A stretch of DNA of 34,230 bases from Nemertoderma westbladi (Eukaryota; Xenacoelomorpha; Nemertodermatida; Nemertodermatidae), in the NCBI GenBank assembly GCA_032718475.1, contig JAUCBJ010001976.1, forward strand, positions 1-34,230, given 5' to 3'. Position numbers and translations under genes: made by a program. The notes below the pieces were generated by a model, which did no database searches, was not told the DNA's origin, and was given only the letters and a program-made list of their open reading frames with translations. Of the stretch, positions 18,513-28,805 are shown one piece after another (position 1 is the stretch's first letter; every line of letters starts with the position of its first letter).

Positions 18513-19871
18513 CTATCTCTTGACTATAGTCCTAGCACAATATACTTCAATAGGGCCAAATAAATCCACACCGGTATTTGTGAAGGGTGGTTCATAGAAG
18601 CTTACTCGTTCCCTAGGTAATTCTGCCTCTCGCTGTGTTAAAGGCCTACTGAATGCTTTCCTACAGGGTATACAGTTCCTAAGAACTTGGTTCAGAGCTC
18701 TACGGGGTTTATGAAAATAATAGCGAGTTCGAATTTCGCTAAGAACTCGTTCTCTACCAGCATGGTAAAGCTTGCTGTGAACATCTACAATCATCTTGAT
18801 TTGTATTTCAAGATTTCTAATGAGTATGGGGAACTTAGTGTCAAAGGATAATGGAGCATTAGTTAGTCTCCCTCCAACACGTATCAACCCATCTATCATT
18901 GTGCTAGAGAAACGATCCCTTAAGCGCATCTGTGGATTTCTCAACAACAGGAAATACTTATCGGAATATTCATAGCATTGCAGGAGTCTCAGTATCTGCT
19001 TATTGGTTTCTTCATGCTCCTGGTAACTGATCTTCTCCGTCAGAAACTTATCTGATACTTTGTATTTGGGAAGATCTTTAATAGCATGGACCTGCTCGGA
19101 TGTCAGTGGAGCAGTATCACTAGCGATCTTCGTCCGGGAGTAGTGATGATGAAAGCATCGCTTTAAATACACGACGGCCTTACAAAGCTGATTCCAGGAG
19201 CTATAGTGATTTATCGCTCTCTGCAGGAGAGGTGAGAGTCCCTGCGAGACATCTGGTGTTCCAGATTTCCAGTCTCTCTCTCTGATTTCCACAACAGACT
19301 TATTTGTGGCAAGGGAGTTTAGATCCACAGCGTCGTCCCCGGAAATGTGTAGTACAGACAGATCTATCATGGGTTTAAATAACTTTGATTTACTCGTCCG
19401 GGTTTTGGGTTTGACTTTCTCCGCTCCCTTGGCTTGTCTAATCTCAGCCGTGGTGAGATGAGGAGGCCATTCATCCTCTTCTTTACTTAGGAAGTCGGGT
19501 CCACCTAACCAGTCTGGAGTATCTATCAGTTCTTGAGGAGTTGCTCCTCTGGAGGCGATGTCGGCTGGATTAATCGTCCCAGGGCAATGTCTCCATTGAT
19601 CTACATTAGTGCGACTAAGTATAATGGCTACTCTGTTGGTAACGAAGACGCTGAACTGACAGACTTCATTGGTTATATACTCCAAAACGAGTAAAGCATC
19701 AGTCCAATAGACAGTTTTCTCCAGTGGATAGTCGATCTGTTCTGTTACATTCCGGCTGATGGCTGTAGCGTATAGAGCCGCCTTTAACTCCGCTCGAGGA
19801 ACTCGTAGCTTGTTGTTTATCAAGGCCTTAGAGGTAACCAAGGCAACTTTGATTCCATTCGAGAGTTTCAA
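18513..19871 (-). CDS. BEL element 2 RNase H remainder and integrase zinc-binding domain
   Basis: It continues RNase H with RVPRAELKAALYA (Glu), YWTDALLVL (Asp near residue 52) and NPADIASRG, where the last acidic residue is intact, unlike in element 1. Integrase then follows with an HHCC finger: His residues around KLYHAGRERVL and NCIPCRKAF for the paired cysteines. The first core Asp lies in TGVDLFGPI. The frame ends at TAG 18513-18515 inside the core, and the same frame resumes beyond it. The ATG assigned at 19871 is really a TTG within the frame-break overlap. Confidence 0.9.
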   Translation of the reverse strand: MKLSNGIKVALVTSKALINNKLRVPRAELKAALYATAISRNVTEQIDYPLEKTVYWTDALLVLEYITNEVCQFSVFVTNRVAIILSRTNVDQWRHCPGTINPADIASRGATPQELIDTPDWLGGPDFLSKEEDEWPPHLTTAEIRQAKGAEKVKPKTRTSKSKLFKPMIDLSVLHISGDDAVDLNSLATNKSVVEIRERDWKSGTPDVSQGLSPLLQRAINHYSSWNQLCKAVVYLKRCFHHHYSRTKIASDTAPLTSEQVHAIKDLPKYKVSDKFLTEKISYQEHEETNKQILRLLQCYEYSDKYFLLLRNPQMRLRDRFSSTMIDGLIRVGGRLTNAPLSFDTKFPILIRNLEIQIKMIVDVHSKLYHAGRERVLSEIRTRYYFHKPRRALNQVLRNCIPCRKAFSRPLTQREAELPRERVSFYEPPFTNTGVDLFGPIEVYCARTIVKR

Positions 19872-21858
19872 CTCTCAGGTAGGCTACTATACCTATTCCC
19901 ATATCGCTAGCGTCTCCAAACTCATGGAGTTGATAGGAATACGTGGGGAGAACGTGACCAAAATATGAACGGGAAATCGTAAAGTTCTCGATGGATGGTA
20001 GAGAATCTTCCCATTTCATCCACTTCTTTAGTAGTTCTCCCTTAAGTGGATTGTCCCACGAGTGGTTTTCCAGCCACATTTGTTGCACTAAGCTCCGAGC
20101 AACCAATATAACTGGGCTAATAAATCCCAATGGATCGAAATAAGTGCTCAGGATACTTAGACAAATCCGTTTAGTTCGAACTGGATTATCTCGCTGTTTT
20201 AGCTGGAAAAACAGGATATCTCTCTCCGTGTCCCATTTCAAACCAAGCGTCTTGGTTTCCGGAAGATCGTCCTTGATAAGGTCCAGATCTTTAACCCCTC
20301 GGTCTTCTACCGGGATCGATTCCAGAAACTCACGGGAGTTACTTATGAATTTGGTTAGTCGAAATGCACCGCGTTTCAAACACTCTACCGTTCCCTTGGC
20401 GACATCAATGGCTTCTTCCACCGATGGGAGGGACTTTAAATTGTCGTCCATGTATATATCCCATTTGATGTTGTCGATAACTGCTTTAGAGAAGGCGTCT
20501 CGGTTGTCATCAGCAGTGGTACGCACTACTGAACAAGCGTTCGAGGGGCTCGAGATGATCCCAAAATCCTGGATGGTCATCCAGTACTCCACCGGTTTTT
20601 GGATGAGGTCTCCTTCAGGCCACCACAGAAATCGTAGGCTGTCTCGATCCCTATCCAGCGCCTTAACTTGTAAGAACATGCCTTCTATATCCGAGGCGAA
20701 AGCGATAGAATATTGCCGTAATCTTAAGAGTATTCCCAACAAGGATTGTAGTAAGTTGGGTCCCGGCAACAACTCAGAGTTAAGGGATTGGCCCATGTAA
20801 AGGGCGGAGCCGTCGAATACTACCCGGACTTCGTTGGGTTTACCGGGTTTGGGAACGTAATGATGTGTTAGATAATACGTTCTCTCAGTTATGGGTGTTT
20901 CTCCCGGTACTCGCTCCGCGTATCCCTTATTGATGAATTTCTTCAGCTGGGTCTTATACATCTCTTTAGCTGAAGCATTGGCCGTAAGACGCTGATATAG
21001 TTGCGCGATTCTCTTCTCCGCGAAGGGTCGGTTATTTATAAAGTTGGGTTCTTGCCGTCGGAATGGAAGACCAATCTCATACCTACCTTGATCTTTAAGA
21101 AAACGTGTAGTCGTTTCCTGGATCTGCTTGGCTCTTTCCTCCTCGACAGATAGAGCCTTGTTGTAGGAATTAGGCTCTACAGCTTCTTGAGTAAAGATTC
21201 GTACGGCGTGTTCATCGCGAATCTTATCGTTGTATCGATCTATCACCTCATTTAGCTCGTCGTTGTAGTCGAATTGTCCGCCATGATTGATGAGATGGCA
21301 CAGGTGCACTTGGTTTCTCCAAGCTTCACTTTCGGTGAGGAGGTCGATTGTATTTTCCTCGTCAAATAATTGGGTAATATCGTCGTTATCTGAGGAGTAT
21401 GGTGTTCCCTCAGGTGTGGTCTCTCCCTCACTGATTTCTTCTTCCCATTCACTCACCTGATGTATGTGGTCGGAAGGTAATCTTTCCATGAGTGTTCTAC
21501 GGGAAGGTCCAGTGAAGTACCAACCTACTCTTGTTCTTCCCACATATGTTTGTAATGGTTGCGGTCGAGCAGGCCGTTTTTCTAATATCTCAAGCGCCTC
21601 ATGCACATTTTGGCCTATCAATATCTGCACCCCTGGGTAGTCAGTGTTGAATCTAGGGATATCATGCTGCTGGGTAAAATCGTCTTCATCCCAGGTGTAA
21701 GGTTCTATTTGGCTGGTAGCAAAGTTCTTTATCGCCACCATTTTTACTGACCTTATGCTGTGTTCTCCTAGTTCGTCCTGGGGAGTGGACAACGCGCCTA
21801 CATAGTAGTCTGTAGCTACTGTGGATTTCCAAACCTGCATAATTCCTGAAAGGTTCAA
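19828..21858 (-). CDS. pol: BEL element 2 reverse transcriptase and front of RNase H
   Basis: The frame is continuous with the protease entry across one TGA. It holds the post-protease linker with TRVGWYFTGPS, then RT: RVVFDGSALYMGQSLN, FASDIEGMFLQV (catalytic Asp near residue 388) and IYMDDN (YMDD-type box, about 468-471). The segment that opens RNase H (FGDASDMGIGIVAYL) lies near the C-terminus before a frame break near 19865. All RT catalytic residues are present. The break coincides with a small palindrome, GAGAGTT-TC-AACTCTC (19861-19876). Confidence 0.92.
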   Translation of the reverse strand: MNLSGIMQVWKSTVATDYYVGALSTPQDELGEHSIRSVKMVAIKNFATSQIEPYTWDEDDFTQQHDIPRFNTDYPGVQILIGQNVHEALEILEKRPARPQPLQTYVGRTRVGWYFTGPSRRTLMERLPSDHIHQVSEWEEEISEGETTPEGTPYSSDNDDITQLFDEENTIDLLTESEAWRNQVHLCHLINHGGQFDYNDELNEVIDRYNDKIRDEHAVRIFTQEAVEPNSYNKALSVEEERAKQIQETTTRFLKDQGRYEIGLPFRRQEPNFINNRPFAEKRIAQLYQRLTANASAKEMYKTQLKKFINKGYAERVPGETPITERTYYLTHHYVPKPGKPNEVRVVFDGSALYMGQSLNSELLPGPNLLQSLLGILLRLRQYSIAFASDIEGMFLQVKALDRDRDSLRFLWWPEGDLIQKPVEYWMTIQDFGIISSPSNACSVVRTTADDNRDAFSKAVIDNIKWDIYMDDNLKSLPSVEEAIDVAKGTVECLKRGAFRLTKFISNSREFLESIPVEDRGVKDLDLIKDDLPETKTLGLKWDTERDILFFQLKQRDNPVRTKRICLSILSTYFDPLGFISPVILVARSLVQQMWLENHSWDNPLKGELLKKWMKWEDSLPSIENFTISRSYFGHVLPTYSYQLHEFGDASDMGIGIVAYLRVETLEWNQSCLGYL

Positions 21859-21864
21859 CTTAGT

Positions 21865-22416
21865 TCAGAACTTGGGTTGTCCAGCAAAGATATCTTCGGC
21901 TAGTTCTTTGTCGATGAATGTTCCTGTGCTGCCGGAGTCTAGGAGGGCGTTTACTATAAAACTCTTTCCTGGCCCATGGACTCTCAGCTGAACTACGGGG
22001 AATTCCCGAATTCCGACGTTGGAAGTTGGCGCTTTCCAAGATGGTTGTCGGTCCGGAATATTCGATTGGACTTCATTATCAGTCTCAGTCTCATACGTAA
22101 GCGCTCGATACACCGCGGTGTTTATCATATAACAGGATTCGTTTTCATCGGAGAATTCGTCCGTGTAAAATCCTTCCATCTCAGAGCTGTGGTCAGTGTC
22201 GTTCACATCACTGAATTGGACATGTAGTTCGGACTCACTTACCTGACTCGGGCTGGTTCTTTCAAATTCGGTGTGCAGCAAGATATGATGTTTCACGCCG
22301 CACTTAGCACACCTCGCATCGGAGTAACAGGTTCGCCGTTGGTGTCCTTGTCTGAGACAATTATAACACAACCGCTTATCCCACATGACATCACATCTAT
22401 CTTTTAGGACATACAC
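21865..22416 (-). CDS. BEL element 2 zinc knuckle and aspartic protease (truncated by stop)
   Basis: A knuckle CYNCLRQGHQRRTC uses C17-C20-H25-C30, followed by CAKCGVKHH (36-44). The protease signature LLDSGSTGTFID has its catalytic Asp at residue 160. The frame is cut by TGA at 21865-21867, and the same frame goes on as protease C-terminus and RT in the next entry. The protease would cleave the gag-pol polyprotein. The ATG at 22416 lies in the overlap created by the upstream frame break and is not a native start. Confidence 0.88.
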   Translation of the reverse strand: MYVLKDRCDVMWDKRLCYNCLRQGHQRRTCYSDARCAKCGVKHHILLHTEFERTSPSQVSESELHVQFSDVNDTDHSSEMEGFYTDEFSDENESCYMINTAVYRALTYETETDNEVQSNIPDRQPSWKAPTSNVGIREFPVVQLRVHGPGKSFIVNALLDSGSTGTFIDKELAEDIFAGQPKF

Positions 22417-24745
22417 TTAAACGATGGGGCCCGTCGCACAATGCACATTTGGGTTTGATGTTACTTACTTTACCTTGGGTAGTGTTGTGCACACTTGTTC
22501 TTTCCTCGGGCTTTCTTCCATGAATTCTCTTAGGAGACGTAGGAGGAGTTTTTGTTACCTGTTCTCTCCTGTCACTGGTTCGAGACTTAAAGTTACTTAC
22601 ATCTTTAGGTGCTTTGCTGACATAGTAAGATCTTTTGGTGTCTTTCCCGCTGTTCTCCTCTTGAGAGGTTTGGCTTTCGCCGTCATCTGTATAACACACT
22701 GGTGTTACCTTTCTCCTAGAAATGGGTTTTTCAATTACCTTATTTTCCGGTGTCTTCTCTCGGCACTGCTTTAGGAGCTGTAATCTTACCTCTCCATTTA
22801 AGAATGACATGAGATCAGCCATGGTAGGGTCTCTTTGTTGCTGGTCCATCATATAGAGAACTCTCTTATCCCAACGCGTACCTACTCCACCCTTCGGTAA
22901 AGTAGATGCTACGGCTCCAACAACCATAGAACTCTGATATTCATGAGACTTACCTAGCCAATCTAATTGTCTCCAGATCTCCTGAATCTCATTGGAAAAC
23001 TCTATAATCCCGCTGCTAAGGAACTTTCGGGGTGCTACTAATTTCGCATACAAATACCTAGCTATGTTTGTCCTATTACCATACCTGATGTTTAGTGTAT
23101 CCCAAACTTGTCGCAATCCATCTGGATGTCCAATAAACTTTAACGCCATTAACTTGGGGGGTCCTTCCAAGCACTCGATGAGGAATCTAAGTTTCTCTCC
23201 GTTAGATAGTACAGAGTTCTGTATGTTATCTTTGTAATATTCATTAAAAGGTAACCATTTCATCTCATCTCCATTGAACTTGACGATCTCTCCCACCTTT
23301 ACCGCTTGTCGCGCTTCGGTTCTAGCCATTTGACGAGTAAAACTTTCTTGGGCCATCGTATTATTTAATATCGAGTTATCGGTATATAAATTTCTCGGAT
23401 TATGATCAGGTCTATATGGAATATCATTATCAACAGGTTTATAATTATCCTTAATAGGGTTTACTATAGGAGTTTCTACTTCACTAGCAGTATAGATGCG
23501 TGTAGGCTCCACACCTTGCGCATGAAATACTTCAGACCTAACAGGTTGACACATTGTTACAGGGGGTGGTGGTATACCCTTTTGTATATTTACTAACTTA
23601 TTGCGTTCTAACGCAATACTCTGCTGCACTTCTTGCAATTCTAACCTACCTTCTCTTACTGTTCCCTTTAACTGCTGAACAGTCCCCTCCAACTCTCGGA
23701 CCTGTTGGGAGGAACGTACCCGATGTTCCTCCATCTGCCCGAGCAGGAGATCCATCCCCCGCCGTCGCTCATCCACCCACTCTACCGCCGAAGCGGGAGC
23801 CGCCAACATAGTAGCGGGTAGACGAGGGACGATGGGCGATAAATCGTTAATGTCTCGCTCGGCATCCAGGACCGGAATTGACTCAGGAACTGTCCTACTG
23901 GGCACAGGTAGTTTAGTACTATGCAAAGGGAATTTAGAGTTAGGTTCTGGAAGTACAGGGGTCTCCATCACAGAGGGGGTGGCTTCGAGAACAGGCCTAA
24001 TTATTTCAGGCTCATCTACTATATTAGGGAGTCTTTCTACTCTAATAATTTGGTCTGTGTGTTCTGTACTACTTAAGTCTACACTAGCTAGTTGCCTTCT
24101 CACAGCTGGGGGCAAATTAGGCAATTTCTGACGGTGGGGCGTTCTTCTACGTCTGCTGGAACGAGATCTATTTCCTCCGCCTTCAGGATCTGTTGTATCG
24201 CCTTCATCAGATGATGTAAATCCCTGTCTCCTGGGAGTAGATCGACTTATCATCTGCATCTGACTAGCTGTTCTCTGTTTATTTAAGTAGTCTTGCTTCT
24301 CTTGAAGATTTTCCAACTCTAGTTGGGTTGTCTCTTCAGATGCCTTCCGTTCTGCTTCTACCACTGCCTCTGCCGCTTTTCTTTCTGCTTCTGCCGCTGT
24401 CGCTTTTCTTTCTGCCTCTGCCGCTTTTCTTTCCGCTTCTGCCGCTGCCGCTTTTCTTTCTGCCTCTGCCACTGCCGCTTTTCTTTCTGCCTCTGCCGCT
24501 TTTCTTTCCGCTTCTGCCACTGCCGCTTTTCTTTCTGCCTCTGCCACTGCAGCTTTTCCTTCAGCTTCTGCCTCTTTTCTTTCCGCTTCTACCATTGCCG
24601 CTGCCGCTGCCGCTTTCCTTGCAACTTCTGCCACTGCCGCTGTTGCTGCCTTTCGGTCTTTGATCTGTTTTTTCTTTAATTGTTCTTCCTGTTTCCTAGC
24701 GATGAGGATTTTTTCATAAAGTTTAGCTTGCTCTGCGGGTAACAT
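22397..24745 (-). CDS. gag: BEL element 2 gag: Ala/Glu/Lys coiled coil and DUF1759 domain
   Basis: The frame is open about 90 bases upstream of the ATG at 24745, so this is a continuation of gag. Residues about 35-135 are near-perfect repeats of ERKAAxAEA type, a long predicted coiled coil encoded by a G/C-rich DNA repeat. Residues about 160-360 are Pro/Ser-rich. A second helical stretch follows (QVRELEGTVQQLKGTVREG). DUF1759-type BEL gag homology covers about 485-640 (VKFNGDEMKWLPFNEYY, LRFLIECLEGPPKLMAL). The C-terminus has one zinc-finger-like CALCDGPHRLSVC before a frame break in an A-run. It would form the particle shell and bind element RNA. Confidence 0.85.
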   Translation of the reverse strand: MLPAEQAKLYEKILIARKQEEQLKKKQIKDRKAATAAVAEVARKAAAAAAMVEAERKEAEAEGKAAVAEAERKAAVAEAERKAAEAERKAAVAEAERKAAAAEAERKAAEAERKATAAEAERKAAEAVVEAERKASEETTQLELENLQEKQDYLNKQRTASQMQMISRSTPRRQGFTSSDEGDTTDPEGGGNRSRSSRRRRTPHRQKLPNLPPAVRRQLASVDLSSTEHTDQIIRVERLPNIVDEPEIIRPVLEATPSVMETPVLPEPNSKFPLHSTKLPVPSRTVPESIPVLDAERDINDLSPIVPRLPATMLAAPASAVEWVDERRRGMDLLLGQMEEHRVRSSQQVRELEGTVQQLKGTVREGRLELQEVQQSIALERNKLVNIQKGIPPPPVTMCQPVRSEVFHAQGVEPTRIYTASEVETPIVNPIKDNYKPVDNDIPYRPDHNPRNLYTDNSILNNTMAQESFTRQMARTEARQAVKVGEIVKFNGDEMKWLPFNEYYKDNIQNSVLSNGEKLRFLIECLEGPPKLMALKFIGHPDGLRQVWDTLNIRYGNRTNIARYLYAKLVAPRKFLSSGIIEFSNEIQEIWRQLDWLGKSHEYQSSMVVGAVASTLPKGGVGTRWDKRVLYMMDQQQRDPTMADLMSFLNGEVRLQLLKQCREKTPENKVIEKPISRRKVTPVCYTDDGESQTSQEENSGKDTKRSYYVSKAPKDVSNFKSRTSDRREQVTKTPPTSPKRIHGRKPEERTSVHNTTQGKVSNIKPKCALCDGPHRLSVCPKR

Positions 24746-24831
24746 TTCCGCATCTAATGAGTCTAATACAAATTTGGCTCCCTCACTATTAGGGTGAAGT
24801 CCAGCTAGCCGTCTCCTTAACTCTTTGTCAC

Positions 24832-25827
24832 CTATAAATCATTGATAGTCCGACAGATAGATGTCAATAGCGTCCTTCTTCTGAGGTTTCTCTGATGTAA
24901 GTCGCTTTCCACCTGAGAAAAGGTAGCGTCTGTTGATTCTCTGTGGATCGCGCGCTCAGTTAGCTGAATTTTCCATTGTGTCGTTCCTTGGACTTTAAGA
25001 CTCACCCGTTGGAACCAAGTCTTTACGGCAACTTGCAACGACGTGTCTTGGGTTCTCTTTGATGCTTCCTCAAAGGCTGATAGGAGGAGTCTGATTCTTA
25101 GGATTCTTACTCGAACTTGATAAAGCAGCTCTCCCTGCTCTTGAGGTCCTTGGTGTTGTTGGAATAGGGGTTCTTCTAATCGCTCTAAAGAGCTGAAGAA
25201 TCCCTGTACATATCCTGCTGCCGACCTCTTCCACACAGCTGGATCTCTAGTGTCCCTTATTACTCCCATCCTGTATAAGTCCTCCCAGGCAGCTTCCGAT
25301 AAGTTAAACGGGAGTCTGGGTCCGGGGAAGTTCCATGGCGTCTCGACAATAGACTTCAGTTCCTCCATTGTATATCCCGCATAACTGTCCTTGGTCGATT
25401 GCTTACTTCTCGCCCAATCGATTTGATGTTCCTCCACCGCAATCAATACCCTAGTGAGTACGGCTTCAGGAAGAATGAGAAGTGGATCCGAATAAACCGC
25501 TTCTGCCATCTTTGCTCCGCGCTCGGGTGTCAACTCTACAGTATCTGAACTATTGGAGCTATCGGGCCGCTGAGAAATAAGTTCTCGGTTCGGGTGTTGC
25601 TGCTGTTTAACAGCTGCCTCTTGGTCCCGCTTGACTTGAGCCCGAGTGCCTATAATAGACCTACGGTGCTTGACTAGCCTAGGGTCTGATACTACTACTG
25701 AAGGGATGACCTTTCTTACAGTAGGAGGGGACTTGGACTTCGGTCTCAGATGTTCGGCACTCCTGTCGGAGTCGCAGACTGTTCTTTCTAGGAGACTATC
25801 TGACAGAGTTTGCTTTGTGTCAGCCAT
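24832..25827 (-). CDS. gag: BEL element 2 gag, N-terminal region
   Basis: The 331 codons start at ATG (MADTKQTLSDS). The first ~100 residues are Ser/Pro/basic and look disordered; 105-320 are mostly helical by composition. I recognise no domain. Its place just ahead of, and one frame away from, the DUF1759-bearing ORF makes it the front of gag. The frame ends at TAG 24832-24834. The next frame is already open at that point, consistent with a small indel rather than a true gene end. Confidence 0.6.
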   Translation of the reverse strand: MADTKQTLSDSLLERTVCDSDRSAEHLRPKSKSPPTVRKVIPSVVVSDPRLVKHRRSIIGTRAQVKRDQEAAVKQQQHPNRELISQRPDSSNSSDTVELTPERGAKMAEAVYSDPLLILPEAVLTRVLIAVEEHQIDWARSKQSTKDSYAGYTMEELKSIVETPWNFPGPRLPFNLSEAAWEDLYRMGVIRDTRDPAVWKRSAAGYVQGFFSSLERLEEPLFQQHQGPQEQGELLYQVRVRILRIRLLLSAFEEASKRTQDTSLQVAVKTWFQRVSLKVQGTTQWKIQLTERAIHRESTDATFSQVESDLHQRNLRRRTLLTSICRTINDL

Positions 25828-28609
25828 GTTTGATTGTACAGTTGAATGCCTACTACTATAAACGAGTATTATTATAGACTAGGATTTGTCACAGAATACC
25901 GGTATATAATTTCAGCATCAATTTATATAAATATATATAATAAGCCTACCGTAAATACCGGTATACAGCATACACTTATAGTTATAGTATATATAAGTAT
26001 GATTATAGACTAGGATTAATTACAGAATACTGGTATATAATCTCAGCCAAATTTATAGAAATAAATATAATAAGCCTACTATAAATACCGGTAATGTCAA
26101 TTATTTTAGAATAACTGAATTTCTGAATTTTAGGGTTACTTTCCTTTACTTTATTACTGTTATTAAGCAGTAGTCCAACTGATATTAAGACCTAATTGAT
26201 GTATAACAGGCCTACTATTTTATAAATCGGTTTGAGTTGATTTATAATATATTATGTACCCCTACAAGGGTTTTTGTCATTGTTTGAAATAAATGTTATT
26301 ATTTCTGGTAAGGAGTCACTACACAGAAGCTGAACACTCTCAGTGAAGTGCTACTTGTTAGACACTAAAACAAATAATTCTACTTTACTAAGTTACTTAT
26401 TACTATAAATTACATACAATTACTGTGTGAGATTACAATCTCTAAATAAACACCAAAAATTACACATACAAATTTCAGGGTAATTTTACAGGAAATCTAC
26501 AAACCAGCCTAACAAGGAGTTAGAATTTCTGGTTCTTACAAACGGACAGGAAACTACGGTATTTGAAAATAATTAAGCAGTAGTAAATAAATTGCATTGT
26601 CCAGATAAGCAAATACCACCATCTGACGACTTATAGTCTTTAGCTCTACAGCTCTATAAGTACTACGTTATGTACCCGGAGTGTCCTTACCTAGAAGTTA
26701 ATTACCGCAGCCAACCAGAGCTAACGTGCCTATTAACCACTTTACAACACAAATATACCGCCTACACACCAATTACCTTCGGAAAGTACTGTACACTAAA
26801 CCCTAAATTAGGTACAAGTACTTATACAACAAATAACCAGCAGTTGAATATACTTGTACAGCTAAAAGAACCACGGTATCTGCTGGAGTGACTAGAGCAT
26901 AAAATCACCAGTCTTTACCTACGCCAAGCAGCCCTGATGTAGTACCGGGGTTAATTTAACTATAACGGTATGTATAACAAGCATAATTACTGTAGGAATA
27001 AACTTGGGGAGTTATGTAGGTTGCGAATACTCGCATATACTCTGAATAATAAATATTACGCTACCCGTGCAGACTACACAAACAAAATACAGACCAAACG
27101 CTGGCAGACTACTATCAAGCCTAAATAAACTACAGTATATGCAGACTCCGAAATGGTTAGTTAGTATGCGTTCTAACCGAGTAGTACGACTTATTCTTTC
27201 GGGGGGGATTTACCTTACAGCACTGGATGCCCCCACCTTCCTAACTAGTACTTTATCGGACATACACTCTACATACACTGCAATCTCTTCAGACTTAACA
27301 ACAGTCAGACAACAATCCAGCCTACAGATTATCTGTACAATTTGAGCGGGCTTACACGCCTTCTGCTCAATATTACACTTACAGATAAATAAAACTGACA
27401 GAAATAAGTAAAATCCCAATAAAAAACCAGGGCGGCCATCCCTGATTAAATATCAATATAATTATCAAAATCGAATAATACTGTTGTACCTGTAAGTACC
27501 GGTTCGGGTAGTTGGGCAGTTAGGCCTACAGCTTACCATTCGACCGGTACCTTCGACTTTATTACCTACGGTGCAATAAAGAAACTAAAAATCTATTATT
27601 GTTCGCGCTTTCAGACCTTTAGCAGTTTAACCTGCCAATTTTAGGTGTCCTCTTGTTTATAAATCGACTTTAGCCTATAACAATTATTTAGTGCACATGA
27701 AGTAACATTAGCCGAAGCCAGTCTATGCGCGATCATTCACCCACAGTTAAGGGAGACTGGATTCGGGTGCTTTGAAATTTATTGCGTTGCAGACCTACTG
27801 TATTATTCGATTGATCGTTACTATATAATCTCTGACAATATTATTCACTTTCGGGGAAATATTAACAGTTCCTTTAGGACGTGTCGCTTTAAGTATATAA
27901 ACAGAGTTATGACTTATACTAAACACAACTAGATGGCTACTGATTTTCGTAAATAGCGCATTCTTTAGGAGATGCTTTATTATCTGTCACACTACTGCAC
28001 ACGACTTCACACTGTTTCACACTGATCTGCCGACCGTCACTGAATTTGATCATATATAAGGAGGATAGCAACTGACACATGTAGGGATTATGAAATAGCA
28101 TTTAATTCACACAAAAACCACTATAATGTAAGTCGCAATTGCTACAGGTAACCGGTCCCTCTTACCTTCAGTAATCAAGAAGATTGGGGGTTTTATGATT
28201 ATTTATCGGTATTCTCCAAATATAACAACATATCCATCAACATATAACAATTATTAACAGACAGTAAACAGAAGTAAAATAGTGCGGTGAATAGGATTGA
28301 GTGAGTGCAGTTTGACCAGTTTGTTCAGATAATAGATTTACGTTCTTATAATCAAAGCCGTCTAATGTTGGCCAAAGTCTGAAACTTCTACAGAAGCACA
28401 GAAGAATTTCTAAGCCGATGTTCCGAGGCTTAGAAAAGGTAAACAAAAACCGTAATGCATTGCGCGGTTTTCCGTAGGCCTCTGTGCAAGATAAAATGAA
28501 AATCGCTCTGATTGGCTGAGCGAGCTGAACAAAGAGATGTTCCACGTTTACAGTAAATGAGCTGACAGATTTCGTCATCTGAGTTCCAGTCTTTTAGAGT
28601 ATTAGGCGC
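25828..28609. other. Non-coding 5' side of BEL element 2 and beyond
   Basis: No gene is supported. The 5' LTR and leader of element 2 should begin here, but I could not find a segment matching the other side (16541-17576). ORFs of 73 and 92 codons (26670-26891, 27067-27345) lie in unusually A/C-rich plus-strand sequence and resemble nothing I know. A 113-codon minus-strand ORF (28237-28578) is likewise unsupported. GATTGGCTGAGCGAGC near 28510 contains an inverted CCAAT box. Confidence 0.45.
25865..26093 (+). repeat. Two direct copies of a ~99-bp unit, 131-bp period
   Basis: Copies at 25865-25963 and 25996-26093 share ATTATAGACTAGGATT, GGTATATAAT, ATAATAAGCCTAC and AAATACCGGTA. They sit just upstream of the gag start of minus-strand element 2, so they may be promoter or leader repeats of its 5' LTR. 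Confidence 0.8.
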
Positions 28610-28805
28610 ATTGCGGCAGAAAATGGCTTATTATGTCCGCCAAAGCACCTACATGGTACATTGCGGAGAAAATGGCTTGTTATGTCCGCTAAAACACTTA
28701 CACGGTACATTGCGGAGAAAATGGCTTGTTATGTCCACTAAAACACCTACACGGTATATTGCGGAGAAAAATGACTTGTTATATCCGCAAAAGCTTTTAC
28801 ACAAG
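28610..28805 (+). repeat. Four tandem copies of a 49-50-bp unit
   Basis: Units start ATTGCGG at 28610, 28660, 28709 and 28758 and share AAAATGGCTTGTTATGTCC. Divergence grows toward the last copy, which runs directly into a LINE fragment. A 150-codon ORF crosses repeat and LINE, but the repeat part has no protein features. Confidence 0.9.

Larger units (their letters stand above)
17577..25827 (-). mobile_element. BEL/Pao LTR retrotransposon 2, degenerate but complete in domain order
   Basis: Reading leftward: gag N-terminal region, alanine-rich coiled coil, DUF1759-type gag, zinc knuckles, aspartic protease, RT, RNase H, integrase and integrase C-terminal domain. Frame breaks fall near 24836, 22405 and 19865. 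In-frame stops are TGA (21865-21867) and TAG (18513-18515). The sequence is less purine-biased than element 1 and belongs to another family. No LTR pair was recognised by eye. Confidence 0.9.

Noticed and set aside
24323-24679. Plus-strand Cys/Phe- or Leu/Pro-rich ORFs
   Set aside because: They are the antisense of the gag coiled-coil repeat.
16541-28200. Matching LTR pair for BEL element 2
   Set aside because: Reading 16541-17576 against 25828-28200 by eye gave no convincing match; an alignment is needed.
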